From assembly GCA_947088135.1 (NCBI GenBank), contig CAMUFJ010000013.1:1-40182 (forward strand): a stretch of DNA of 40,182 nt, given 5' to 3'. The translations under genes and the position numbers were made by a program. Within the stretch, counting starts at the first letter, position 1. Each line of letters opens with the position of its first letter. This stretch comes from an uncultured Clostridia bacterium. GTDB taxonomy: Bacteria; Bacillota; Clostridia; Christensenellales; Borkfalkiaceae. Positions 22,087-28,602 of this stretch are shown here, piece after piece. Under the pieces are notes generated by a model, which was not told the origin of the DNA, ran no database searches, and was given only the letters and a program-made list of their open reading frames with translations.

Positions 22087-23397
22087 ATGAAGAAAAAAAG
22101 GGCTCTGTTTTTAACGCTTATATTATTCATATCGGGGATTTTTGCGTTCACGCTCACGGGCTGTAACTTATTTTTGCGCGCGCAAGATAGCAATTATCCC
22201 TACGACGTCGCCGTAAAGAACGGCTATACGGGTACGGAGGCAAGCTGGATCGCTTCTCAGTACGGCGCGGGCTCGCGGGAGCGCAAGCTTTACGAGGAGG
22301 CGAAGGCGGACGGCTATCAAGGCACTTTCGTGGACTTTTTAAAGGAAATCGGCGGGACGCAGAATAGCACCGCTTCCGTCAACGAAGCGCTCGCCTCCGT
22401 CGTCAGCATCAAAACGGACACCGCCTGGGGCGCGGGCGTCATTTATTCGCTCGACAAGAATACGGGCGATGCCCTCATCGTCACCAACTACCACGTCGTG
22501 TACGGGAAGAACGGAATCAGCACAAAGATCGGCGTATCCCTGTACGGCGAAAATCACAACAATCCCGCAATGTCCGCCACCTACTACGGCGGAGCGGCGG
22601 AGTACGATCTGGCGCTCATTCGCATTAAGGGTAGCGAACGGTTGAAGGAAACGGAGAATAACACCGTGTACGCCAAGGAAGCGAGCTTTGCCGATTCCGA
22701 TTCGATCACCGTCGGCGAGCAGGTGTACGCCATCGGCAATCCCGACGGGCAGGGCATTTCCGCAACGGGCGGGATCGTTTCCGTCGACGCGGAAAAAATT
22801 CAAGTGGAGCGCGCGGACGCGGGCGGAAGATATACATACGGCACGACCGTCGAGTTGTGGGAGATCCGCATGGACGCGGCGGTCAACCACGGCAATTCGG
22901 GCGGCGGGCTCTTCAACGCCGACGGCGAGCTCGTGGGCATCGTCAACGCGCGGAGCGAGGACGAGGGCATCGTCGGGTTCGGCTACGCCATTCCCGCGAA
23001 TTTTGCCAAGGCGGTCGTGGAAAACGTTATCGACAACTATTCCGATGCGGACGGTAAGGTGAAGCTTGCGGCGATCGGCTTCGAATTCACCGCGCGCGAG
23101 AGCAAGGGCATCTATAACGAGGAGCTGAGCAAGTATTTCAAGGAGGAGAAGATCGTCGTTGACAAGGTGGCGTCCTCCTCGGGCTTTAAGTATAACGATA
23201 CGCTCATCAAGGCGGTGCGCGTTTCGGCAAACGGCGAGCGGGAGGAGCTGGATATTATCCGCGAGCATATGTTGGATACGTTCGTGCTGGGGATCCGTCA
23301 GGGCGATACCGTCGTGTTCACGATTTCCCGTGACGGCGAGCTCATGGATAAAGAAATCGTTTTCGCAAACGCTTCGCAGTTCAGCGCAGTATCGTAA
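22087..23397 (+). CDS. HtrA/DegP-like serine protease lipoprotein
   Basis: The 436-aa protein begins with a lipoprotein signal peptide (KKKRALFLTLILFISGIFAF) and lipobox LTGC, so it should be anchored to the outer face of the membrane. Two short related motifs follow: NGYTGTEASWIAS and DGYQGTFVDFLKE (about 45-95). Similar NGYxGT modules are found at the N-terminus of surface proteins in Bacillota. The trypsin-like domain has a complete triad: His136 (TNYHVV), Asp174 (EYDLALIR) and Ser271 (GNSGGGLFN). The region after about 320 looks PDZ-like (RQGDTVVFTISRDGE). The likely role is extracytoplasmic protein quality control. GGAGG precedes the ATG at 22087. The gene is single, between a strong promoter and the hairpin at 23411. 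Confidence 0.92.
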   Translation: MKKKRALFLTLILFISGIFAFTLTGCNLFLRAQDSNYPYDVAVKNGYTGTEASWIASQYGAGSRERKLYEEAKADGYQGTFVDFLKEIGGTQNSTASVNEALASVVSIKTDTAWGAGVIYSLDKNTGDALIVTNYHVVYGKNGISTKIGVSLYGENHNNPAMSATYYGGAAEYDLALIRIKGSERLKETENNTVYAKEASFADSDSITVGEQVYAIGNPDGQGISATGGIVSVDAEKIQVERADAGGRYTYGTTVELWEIRMDAAVNHGNSGGGLFNADGELVGIVNARSEDEGIVGFGYAIPANFAKAVVENVIDNYSDADGKVKLAAIGFEFTARESKGIYNEELSKYFKEEKIVVDKVASSSGFKYNDTLIKAVRVSANGEREELDIIREHMLDTFVLGIRQGDTVVFTISRDGELMDKEIVFANASQFSAVS

Positions 23398-23410
23398 TCA
23401 AAAACAAAGC

Positions 23411-23456
23411 GAGAAAGCCGCCCCCCGGCACGGTCGTGCAGCGGGGCGGCTTTCTC
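23411..23456. terminator. Strong bidirectional terminator hairpin
   Basis: GAGAAAGCCGCCCC (23411-23424) and GGGGCGGCTTTCTC (23443-23456) form a perfect 14-bp stem between the convergent HtrA-like and 67-aa genes. U-tails are weak on both sides. Confidence 0.75.
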
Positions 23457-23520
23457 ATACAAACCGTTTTTGTCCGAGAGTCGGGAAAGACAAGGAGCGC
23501 GAGGACGGTGGGGCAAAACC

Positions 23521-23724
23521 TTACCAATCCTGTTTTTTCAGGCTCTTGTCCTTCACGTCGTCGTAAAATTCGAAATAGCGTTGCTTCCATTCTCGCGGGG
23601 AAAGGGGTCTGGCTTCCCCCTCCGCGTAAGCGAGGTATTCTTTCAGCTCGTCGGGCGTAAAGTCCCCCTCGCAAATTTCGCCGTCGTAGGCGGAAAACAG
23701 TTTCATGATGTCCAATTGCGACAT
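23521..23724 (-). CDS. Small acidic protein of unknown function (67 aa)
   Basis: I do not recognise this protein. It is short, acidic and rich in aromatic residues (DIMKLFSAYDGEICEGDFTP; then REWKQRYFEFYDDV), with no signal peptide or membrane helix. It is probably helical. A real gene is supported by the ATG at 23724 with GGAGG upstream (spacing about 12), a well-formed minus-strand promoter at 23792-23820, a structured 5' leader and a terminator downstream. It is convergent with the HtrA-like gene and divergent from the GDPD gene. It could be a small regulator or adaptor, but no function can be assigned. Confidence 0.7.
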   Translation of the reverse strand: MSQLDIMKLFSAYDGEICEGDFTPDELKEYLAYAEGEARPLSPREWKQRYFEFYDDVKDKSLKKQDW

Positions 23725-23749
23725 GGTTCTTCATTCCTCCGCGTGTAAA

Positions 23750-23784
23750 GTTGTCCACAATCAAAATGTTGATATGTGGATAAC
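23750..23784 (-). promoter_or_regulatory. 5'-terminal stem-loop / DnaA-box-like palindrome
   Basis: GTTGTCCACAATCAA (23750-23764) and TTGATATGTGGATAAC (23769-23784) are inverted copies with one mismatch and one bulge around AATG. The predicted transcript of the minus-strand 67-aa gene starts at about 23785, so the RNA would begin with this hairpin. The outer arm contains TTATCCACA, a consensus DnaA box, and its partner TTGTCCACA has one change. The site may be an operator, a DnaA site or an mRNA 5' stabiliser. Confidence 0.6.
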
Positions 23785-23791
23785 CTTTTAT

Positions 23792-23820
23792 ATTATGCCA
23801 TATTATTCGCGAAAATGCAA
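23792..23820 (-). promoter_or_regulatory. Promoter of the 67-aa gene
   Basis: On the minus strand, TTGCAT (23820-23815), a 17-bp spacer and CATAAT (23797-23792) with TGG directly upstream of the -10. Confidence 0.62.
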
Positions 23821-23893
23821 CCGTCCTCCGTGTTTTTAAGAAAATGATACCTTATGCGGTACAAAATTCTTGACGGAAAATGGAGAACGCCTA

Positions 23894-23922
23894 TTGCAAT
23901 CGGGCAAGAATTGCGGTATAAT
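23894..23922 (+). promoter_or_regulatory. Promoter of the glycerophosphodiester operon
   Basis: TTGCAA (23894-23899), a 17-bp spacer and TATAAT (23917-23922), 33 bp before the chosen GDPD start. It places longer in-frame starts upstream of the transcript. Confidence 0.75.
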
Positions 23923-23955
23923 ATGATCGTTCCCCTATCGGGGAAACGGAGAAAG

Positions 23956-24681
23956 ATGATGAAAGACACGGTAAAAATAGAAAGAGGAAAAACGCGCATG
24001 ATCGCGCACAGGGGCGCGGGGGGCGTGGAGCGCGAAAATACTTTGCAAGCGTTCGTCGCTTCGGGCAACAGAACCTATTACGGGCAGGAGTGCGACGTTC
24101 ACGTCACCTCGGACGGCAAGCTTTTGGTGTATCACGACGATAACACGGGCAGACTGTGCAATGCCGATTTTATCATGGAGCAGACGCCCTTCGAAAAACT
24201 CCGCGCATTAAAAATCAAGGAAACGGATTCGGAGGAGTTTTCCGACACGCTGAAAATGCCCGCGTTCGAGGAGTATTTAACGGTTGCTTCCCGCTACGAA
24301 AAGGTTGCGGTGGTGGAGCTGAAAAACAGAATGTCCGCAGAAAAAATCGCCGAAGCGATCGAAACGTGCAAAAAGTATTATTCGCTTGACAAGATCATTT
24401 TCATTTCTTTCTTTTTCGAGAATCTCGTAGACGTCAGGCGGTTGCTTCCGAACCAAGCGGTGCAGTTCCTCATCGGCGAATGGCAGGACGACTTGCCCGC
24501 GCGCCTGTCGGAACACGGCTTCGGGCTGGATATCGGATATTGGTCGCTCACCGAAGAGCGCGTGGAGGCGTTGCATGCAAAGGGCGTTCTTGTCAACTGT
24601 TGGACGTGCAACGAGAAAAAGGACGCGGAACGGCTGGTTCGCTGGGGGGTAGACTTTATCACCACCGATATTTTAGAGTAA
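23956..24681 (+). CDS. Glycerophosphodiester phosphodiesterase (cytosolic)
   Basis: The enzyme hydrolyses glycerophosphodiesters such as glycerophosphocholine or deacylated lipid headgroups to glycerol-3-phosphate and an alcohol. The 241-aa protein shows the GDPD pattern: MIAHRGAGGVERENTLQAF at the N-terminus (HR and E-N-T metal and catalytic residues), ECDVHVTSDGKLLVYHDD, VVELKNR and a C-terminal VNCWTCNEKKDAERLVRWGVD. No signal peptide is seen, so it acts in the cytosol. I chose the ATG at 23956 over the longer frame because a promoter (-10 at 23917) lies just upstream and GGAGAAAG precedes it; 23959 is an alternative. The glycerol-3-phosphate oxidation genes follow 19 bp later. Confidence 0.93.
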   Translation: MMKDTVKIERGKTRMIAHRGAGGVERENTLQAFVASGNRTYYGQECDVHVTSDGKLLVYHDDNTGRLCNADFIMEQTPFEKLRALKIKETDSEEFSDTLKMPAFEEYLTVASRYEKVAVVELKNRMSAEKIAEAIETCKKYYSLDKIIFISFFFENLVDVRRLLPNQAVQFLIGEWQDDLPARLSEHGFGLDIGYWSLTEERVEALHAKGVLVNCWTCNEKKDAERLVRWGVDFITTDILE

Positions 24682-24700
24682 AAATTGCGGGAGGAGAATC

Positions 24701-26137
24701 ATGAAGAGCTACGACGTTGCGGTCGTCGGCGGCGGTATCGTCGGCGGGAGCGTCTTGCGCGAGCTGACCAAATACAAGCTTTCGGTGTGCCTCTTGGAGA
24801 AGGAGAGCGACGTCGCCATGGGGCAGAGCCGCGCGAACAGCGGCATCGTACACGCGGGGTTCGACGCAGTCCCCGGTACGCTGAAAGCCAAATTCAACGT
24901 GGCGGGCAACCGCATGATGCAGGCATATGCGGAGGAGCTCGGCGTAAAATATAAGAATAACGGCTCGCTCGTCGTCGCTTTTTCCGAAGAGGAATTGGAA
25001 GCGCTTTCCGCTTTAAAGGCGCGGGGCGAGGCGAACGGCGTTCCCCGCTTGCAGATTTTATCCGTCGGGGAGCTTCGGGAAAAAGAGCCGAATATTTCCG
25101 ACGAGGCGCTCGGCGCGCTGTACGCGCCCACGGGCGGGATCGTCTGCCCCTACGGACTGACGATCGCTTCGATCGGCAACGCGATGGACAACGGCGCGGA
25201 GCTGTATTTGGACTTCGAGGCGGTGAAGATCGAAAAATCGCAGAACGGCTTCACGGTCGGCAGTGCGGACGGCAGGGAAATTTTCTGCAAACTCGTGATC
25301 AACTGCGCGGGCTACGGCAGCGGAAAAATCGCGAAGCTCGCGGGGGACGATAGCGTGAAAATCGGCGGGCGGCGGGGCGAGTACGTCCTGCTCGACAGGG
25401 AGAGCGGTAACTTCGTATCCCACACCCTGTTTTTCGCTCCCACGAAACTCGGCAAAGGAATTCTCGTGTCGCCTACGGTAGACGGCAATCTGTTGTTGGG
25501 GCCCACCGCCGAGGAGGTTTCGGAAAACGACGTTTCCACAAGCGCGGCGGGGATTGCGAGCATTTTGGAAAAGGCGAAAAAGATGTGTCCCGCCGTGCCC
25601 GTATATAACGGGATCACCTCGTTTGCGGGCGTGCGCGCATACAGCGACAAACACGATTTTATCATAGAGGAGAGCGCGGCGGTCGAAGGGCTCATTCATT
25701 GCGCGGGGGTCGAATCTCCGGGGCTCACGGCTGCCCCCGCGATCGCGGAGTACGTTGTCGGCGAGCTCGTAAAAAGGCGGCTTCCCTTGCAAAAAAACGA
25801 AAACTTTTGCGGAACGCGCAAGGCGGAGTTTTATTTCCAAAGCCTTTCCGCCGAAGAAAAAAATAAAATCATCGCCGATCATCCCGCATACGGCAGGATC
25901 GTTTGCAGGTGCGAGCAGATCACGGAAGGAGAGATCGTCCGCGCCGTACGGGAGAACCCGCCCGCAAGGAGCGTCGATGCGGTGAAGCGTCGCACCCGCG
26001 CGGGCATGGGTCGGTGTCAGGGCGGATTTTGCCAACCGCAGGCGGCGGAAATTTTGGCGCGCGAGCTGAATATCCCCTTCGAACAGGTGCGCAAGAGCGG
26101 AGCGGGTTCGGAGCTCGTAACGGGGGCGGTGAAATGA
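24701..26137 (+). CDS. glpA: FAD-dependent glycerol-3-phosphate dehydrogenase, GlpA-like, with BFD-type [2Fe-2S] domain
   Basis: The 478-aa protein starts with a Rossmann FAD site (VAVVGGGIVGGSVLREL) and has a DAO-family body with GLTAAPAIAEYVVGEL near residue 345. The C-terminus carries a BFD-like [2Fe-2S] domain with cysteines in RIVCRCEQITEGEIV and GMGRCQGGFCQP. This domain order is typical of anaerobic GlpA-like proteins. With the next two genes it should oxidise glycerol-3-phosphate to dihydroxyacetone phosphate. GGGAGG precedes the ATG at 24701. The stop overlaps the next start by ATGA. The substrate is inferred from the adjacent GDPD gene; L-2-hydroxyglutarate oxidation is the main alternative. 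Confidence 0.88.
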   Translation: MKSYDVAVVGGGIVGGSVLRELTKYKLSVCLLEKESDVAMGQSRANSGIVHAGFDAVPGTLKAKFNVAGNRMMQAYAEELGVKYKNNGSLVVAFSEEELEALSALKARGEANGVPRLQILSVGELREKEPNISDEALGALYAPTGGIVCPYGLTIASIGNAMDNGAELYLDFEAVKIEKSQNGFTVGSADGREIFCKLVINCAGYGSGKIAKLAGDDSVKIGGRRGEYVLLDRESGNFVSHTLFFAPTKLGKGILVSPTVDGNLLLGPTAEEVSENDVSTSAAGIASILEKAKKMCPAVPVYNGITSFAGVRAYSDKHDFIIEESAAVEGLIHCAGVESPGLTAAPAIAEYVVGELVKRRLPLQKNENFCGTRKAEFYFQSLSAEEKNKIIADHPAYGRIVCRCEQITEGEIVRAVRENPPARSVDAVKRRTRAGMGRCQGGFCQPQAAEILARELNIPFEQVRKSGAGSELVTGAVK

Positions 26138-27384
26138 AAGAAAAGTATGATATCGTCGTCATCGGGGGAGGGCCTGCGGGGCTTGCCGCGGCGGTCGCCG
26201 CATACGACGGCGGAGTGAAGGATATTCTCGTTTTGGAGCGGGAAGCGCGAACGGGCGGAATACTGAACCAGTGCATTCATAACGGTTTCGGTCTGACGCG
26301 GTTTCAAGAGAGCATGACGGGACCCGAGTATGCGGCGCGGTTCGAGCGGGAAGCGGAGGCGCGCGGGATCGAGGTGCTCACGGAAACCACTGCGCTCTCT
26401 TTGAACAGGGCGCGTAAGGTCACGGCGATCAGCCCCGTGTACGGCGTGTTTACGGTGCAGGCGGGGGCGGTCGTGCTCGCCATGGGCTGTCGGGAACGCA
26501 GTCGGGGCGCGCTCAATATCGCGGGCGCGCGCCCTGCGGGAATATATTCCGCGGGCACGGCGCAAAAATACGTCAACGTCAAGGGGTATCTTCCCGGGAA
26601 GGAGGTCGTTATTTTAGGTTCGGGGGACATCGGGCTCATCATGGCGCGCCGCATGACGTTGGAGGGCGCGAAGGTACACGCCGTGTGCGAGATCATGCCC
26701 TATTCGGGCGGATTGAAACGCAATATCGTGCAGTGCCTCGACGACTTCGGCATTCCCCTGTATTTAAGTCATACGATCACGAAAATCGAGGGCAAGGAAC
26801 GGGTGACGGGGGTGGTCGTGTCCGAAGTGGACGCGAACAAACAGCCCGTCAAGGGAACGGAAAAGCATTTCGATTGCGATACCGTGCTCTTCTCCGTGGG
26901 GCTGATTCCCGAAAACGAACTCACAAAAAGCGCGGAAATTCCGCTCTCGCCCCAAACGAAGGGCGCAGTCGTCTATCAGAACCGCGAAACGGAAGCGGAC
27001 GGCGTCTTTGCCTGTGGGAACGTATTGCAGGTACACGATTTAGTGGACTTCGTATCCGAGGAGGCGGAGATCGCGGGCAGAGGGGCGGCGGAGTACGTGC
27101 GGTTCGGCGCGCACCCGCGCGACGGCGTGAGCGTGGAAGCGGGACGGGGCGTTTCCTACGTGCTTCCGCAAAAAATAGACAAAAGCGCAAGCGGAAGCGT
27201 AAAACTTTATTTCCGCGTTGTAAGACCGATGAAGGATCTGAAATTCGTATTGCGGAGCGGGGAAGATATTCTCTTGGAGCGCAAAAAGCGGGTAGCGGTT
27301 CCGGGTGAAATGGAAACGCTCGTGCTCAAAGAGGAACAGGTAAAGGGACTTAGCGGCAATCTGACGTTGGAGGTGATCGCATGA
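26134..27384 (+). CDS. NAD(P)/FAD-dependent oxidoreductase partner of GlpA
   Basis: The 416-aa flavoprotein has two dinucleotide-binding motifs: VVIGGGPAGLAAAVAAYDGG for FAD at the N-terminus and VVILGSGDIGLIMARRM for NAD(P)H in the middle. GVFACGNVLQVHDLVDFVSE lies near residue 290, the usual late FAD-contact motif. It is of the type often annotated as a pyridine nucleotide-disulfide oxidoreductase that replaces GlpB beside GlpA in Bacillota and Thermotogae. It probably passes electrons from GlpA to NAD+ or another acceptor. The start is the ATG at 26134 overlapping the glpA stop; the frame is open further upstream only inside glpA. The stop overlaps the next gene by ATGA. Confidence 0.88.
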   Translation: MKEKYDIVVIGGGPAGLAAAVAAYDGGVKDILVLEREARTGGILNQCIHNGFGLTRFQESMTGPEYAARFEREAEARGIEVLTETTALSLNRARKVTAISPVYGVFTVQAGAVVLAMGCRERSRGALNIAGARPAGIYSAGTAQKYVNVKGYLPGKEVVILGSGDIGLIMARRMTLEGAKVHAVCEIMPYSGGLKRNIVQCLDDFGIPLYLSHTITKIEGKERVTGVVVSEVDANKQPVKGTEKHFDCDTVLFSVGLIPENELTKSAEIPLSPQTKGAVVYQNRETEADGVFACGNVLQVHDLVDFVSEEAEIAGRGAAEYVRFGAHPRDGVSVEAGRGVSYVLPQKIDKSASGSVKLYFRVVRPMKDLKFVLRSGEDILLERKKRVAVPGEMETLVLKEEQVKGLSGNLTLEVIA

Positions 27385-27728
27385 AACACACGCTTACCTG
27401 CGTAGAATGCCCTATGGGTTGCGAGATCGAGGTGACTACGGAAAACGGCGTGCCCGTGTCGGTGACGGGCAATACCTGTCCGCGCGGAAAGCTGTATGCG
27501 GAGAGCGAGGTCGTGTGTCCCCGTCGGGTGCTCACAACCACCGTGCGCACGGCGGACGGGAGAATGCTTCCCGTCAAGACGAGCGAACCCGTGAAAAAGG
27601 CGGAGCTGTTTTCCCTCATGCGGAAAATCAACGTCTGTCACCCGACGGCGCCCGTAAAAATCGGCGAAGTGCTCGTCAAAAATATTTCGGAGGGGGCGGA
27701 TCTTGTCGCCGCCGACAACTTATCTTAA
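27381..27728 (+). CDS. DUF1667 cysteine-rich protein
   Basis: The 115-aa protein has cysteines at 7, 10, 14, 33 and 46 (CVECPMGC, then NTCPRGK and VVCPRR), a metal or iron-sulfur cluster-like pattern. A conserved CHPTAPVKIGEV segment lies in the C-terminal half. This is the DUF1667 family, regularly encoded right after GlpA-like and NADH-oxidase-like genes, and it is probably a small electron-transfer or assembly subunit of that complex. It starts within the stop codon of the preceding gene (ATGA). A third subunit of the GlpC type is absent from this window. Confidence 0.88.
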   Translation: MKHTLTCVECPMGCEIEVTTENGVPVSVTGNTCPRGKLYAESEVVCPRRVLTTTVRTADGRMLPVKTSEPVKKAELFSLMRKINVCHPTAPVKIGEVLVKNISEGADLVAADNLS

Positions 27729-27741
27729 AGGAGGTTTTTCC

Positions 27742-28404
27742 ATGACTTTGGATCGTTTTTTACAAGAGCTTGTCATGCTGTTACATATTTGCTTGGCGGC
27801 GTTTTTGGGGTTTTTTATCGGCTTCGAGCGTAAGATGCGCTACAAGGAAGCGGGGATTCGGACGCACACGATCGTGTGTATCGGCGCGGCGCTCATGATC
27901 GTCATCAGCAAATACGCTTTCGAAGGATTTTCGGCGGACGCCGCCCGCATTGCGGCGCAAGTCGTATCGGGCGTCGGTTTTTTAGGCGCGGGCATCATCG
28001 TTTACCGTAAGCAGAAGATGTACGGACTCACGACGGCGGCGGGCGTTTGGGCGACTGCGGGCGTGGGCATGGCGTGCGGCGGCGGGCTGTATGTCGTTGC
28101 GATCGGCGCAACGCTCATCATCATCGGCGTTCAGTGCCTGTTCCATTTAAAGATTCGTTTGTTCCAAACCAAGAAATACTATTCCGTGCGCATCAAATTC
28201 CGCAGGGAAGAGGGGGCAAGCAAGATCATCAAGAATTTGTTCGGCGTCGAGAAATTCAATCAGCTCATCATGGCGCGCGAAGGCGATACCGTCGTGTACA
28301 GCGCGATGGTGAACACTTCTTCTTTCGTTCCGTCTACCCGCCTCGATGAAATTATGATCGAATACCCCTTCATCTTTTCCATCGAGCGTTGCGATGACGA
28401 ATAA
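27742..28404 (+). CDS. MgtC/SapB family membrane protein
   Basis: The 220-aa protein has four to five N-terminal transmembrane helices with the family motifs FIGFERKMRYKEAGIRTHTIVCIGAAL and RIAAQVVSGVGFLGAG, then GLTTAAGVWATAGVGMACGGG. A soluble ACT-like C-terminal domain (about 145-220) follows. MgtC proteins are linked to growth at low magnesium and to regulation of ATP synthase or phosphate in pathogens; the molecular role here is open. The ATG at 27742 is preceded by AAAGGAGG. The frame opens a little further upstream only because it overlaps the DUF1667 gene. The gap to that gene is 13 bp, so it may ride on the glycerophosphodiester operon. Confidence 0.92.
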   Translation: MTLDRFLQELVMLLHICLAAFLGFFIGFERKMRYKEAGIRTHTIVCIGAALMIVISKYAFEGFSADAARIAAQVVSGVGFLGAGIIVYRKQKMYGLTTAAGVWATAGVGMACGGGLYVVAIGATLIIIGVQCLFHLKIRLFQTKKYYSVRIKFRREEGASKIIKNLFGVEKFNQLIMAREGDTVVYSAMVNTSSFVPSTRLDEIMIEYPFIFSIERCDDE

Positions 28405-28420
28405 GTGATTTCTGAGCACG

Positions 28421-28460
28421 GCGGGAGGCGTAATTTAATGCGCCTCCCGCTGTTAAATTA
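28421..28460 (+). terminator. Hairpin after mgtC
   Basis: GCGGGAGGCG (28421-28430) pairs perfectly with CGCCTCCCGC (28441-28450). The loop segment TAATTTAA (28431-28438) can also pair with TTAAATTA (28453-28460), giving an alternative fold. The U-tail is weak. Confidence 0.55.
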
Positions 28461-28520
28461 TGACAAAAACAAAGACGGTTTTCTCAAAAAGCGCTTTCGG
28501 AAAAGATTGATCGGAAGCGA

Positions 28521-28549
28521 TTGACAGCGAACGAAAAATTTCGTATCAT
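28521..28549 (+). promoter_or_regulatory. Promoter of the glycan hydrolase operon
   Basis: TTGACA (28521-28526), a 17-bp spacer and TATCAT (28544-28549). A small inverted repeat, CCGCCG/CGGCGG, lies in the leader at about 28562-28580. Confidence 0.78.
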
Positions 28550-28602
28550 GACGGTATTAAAACCGCCGAAACAACGGCGGGAAATAAGGCAGGAACTCAG
28601 AC

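Noticed and set aside
23750..23784. A replication origin, based on two DnaA-box-like sequences
   Set aside because: There are only two boxes, with no AT-rich unwinding region and no dnaA or dnaN nearby. It fits a promoter-proximal operator or stem better.
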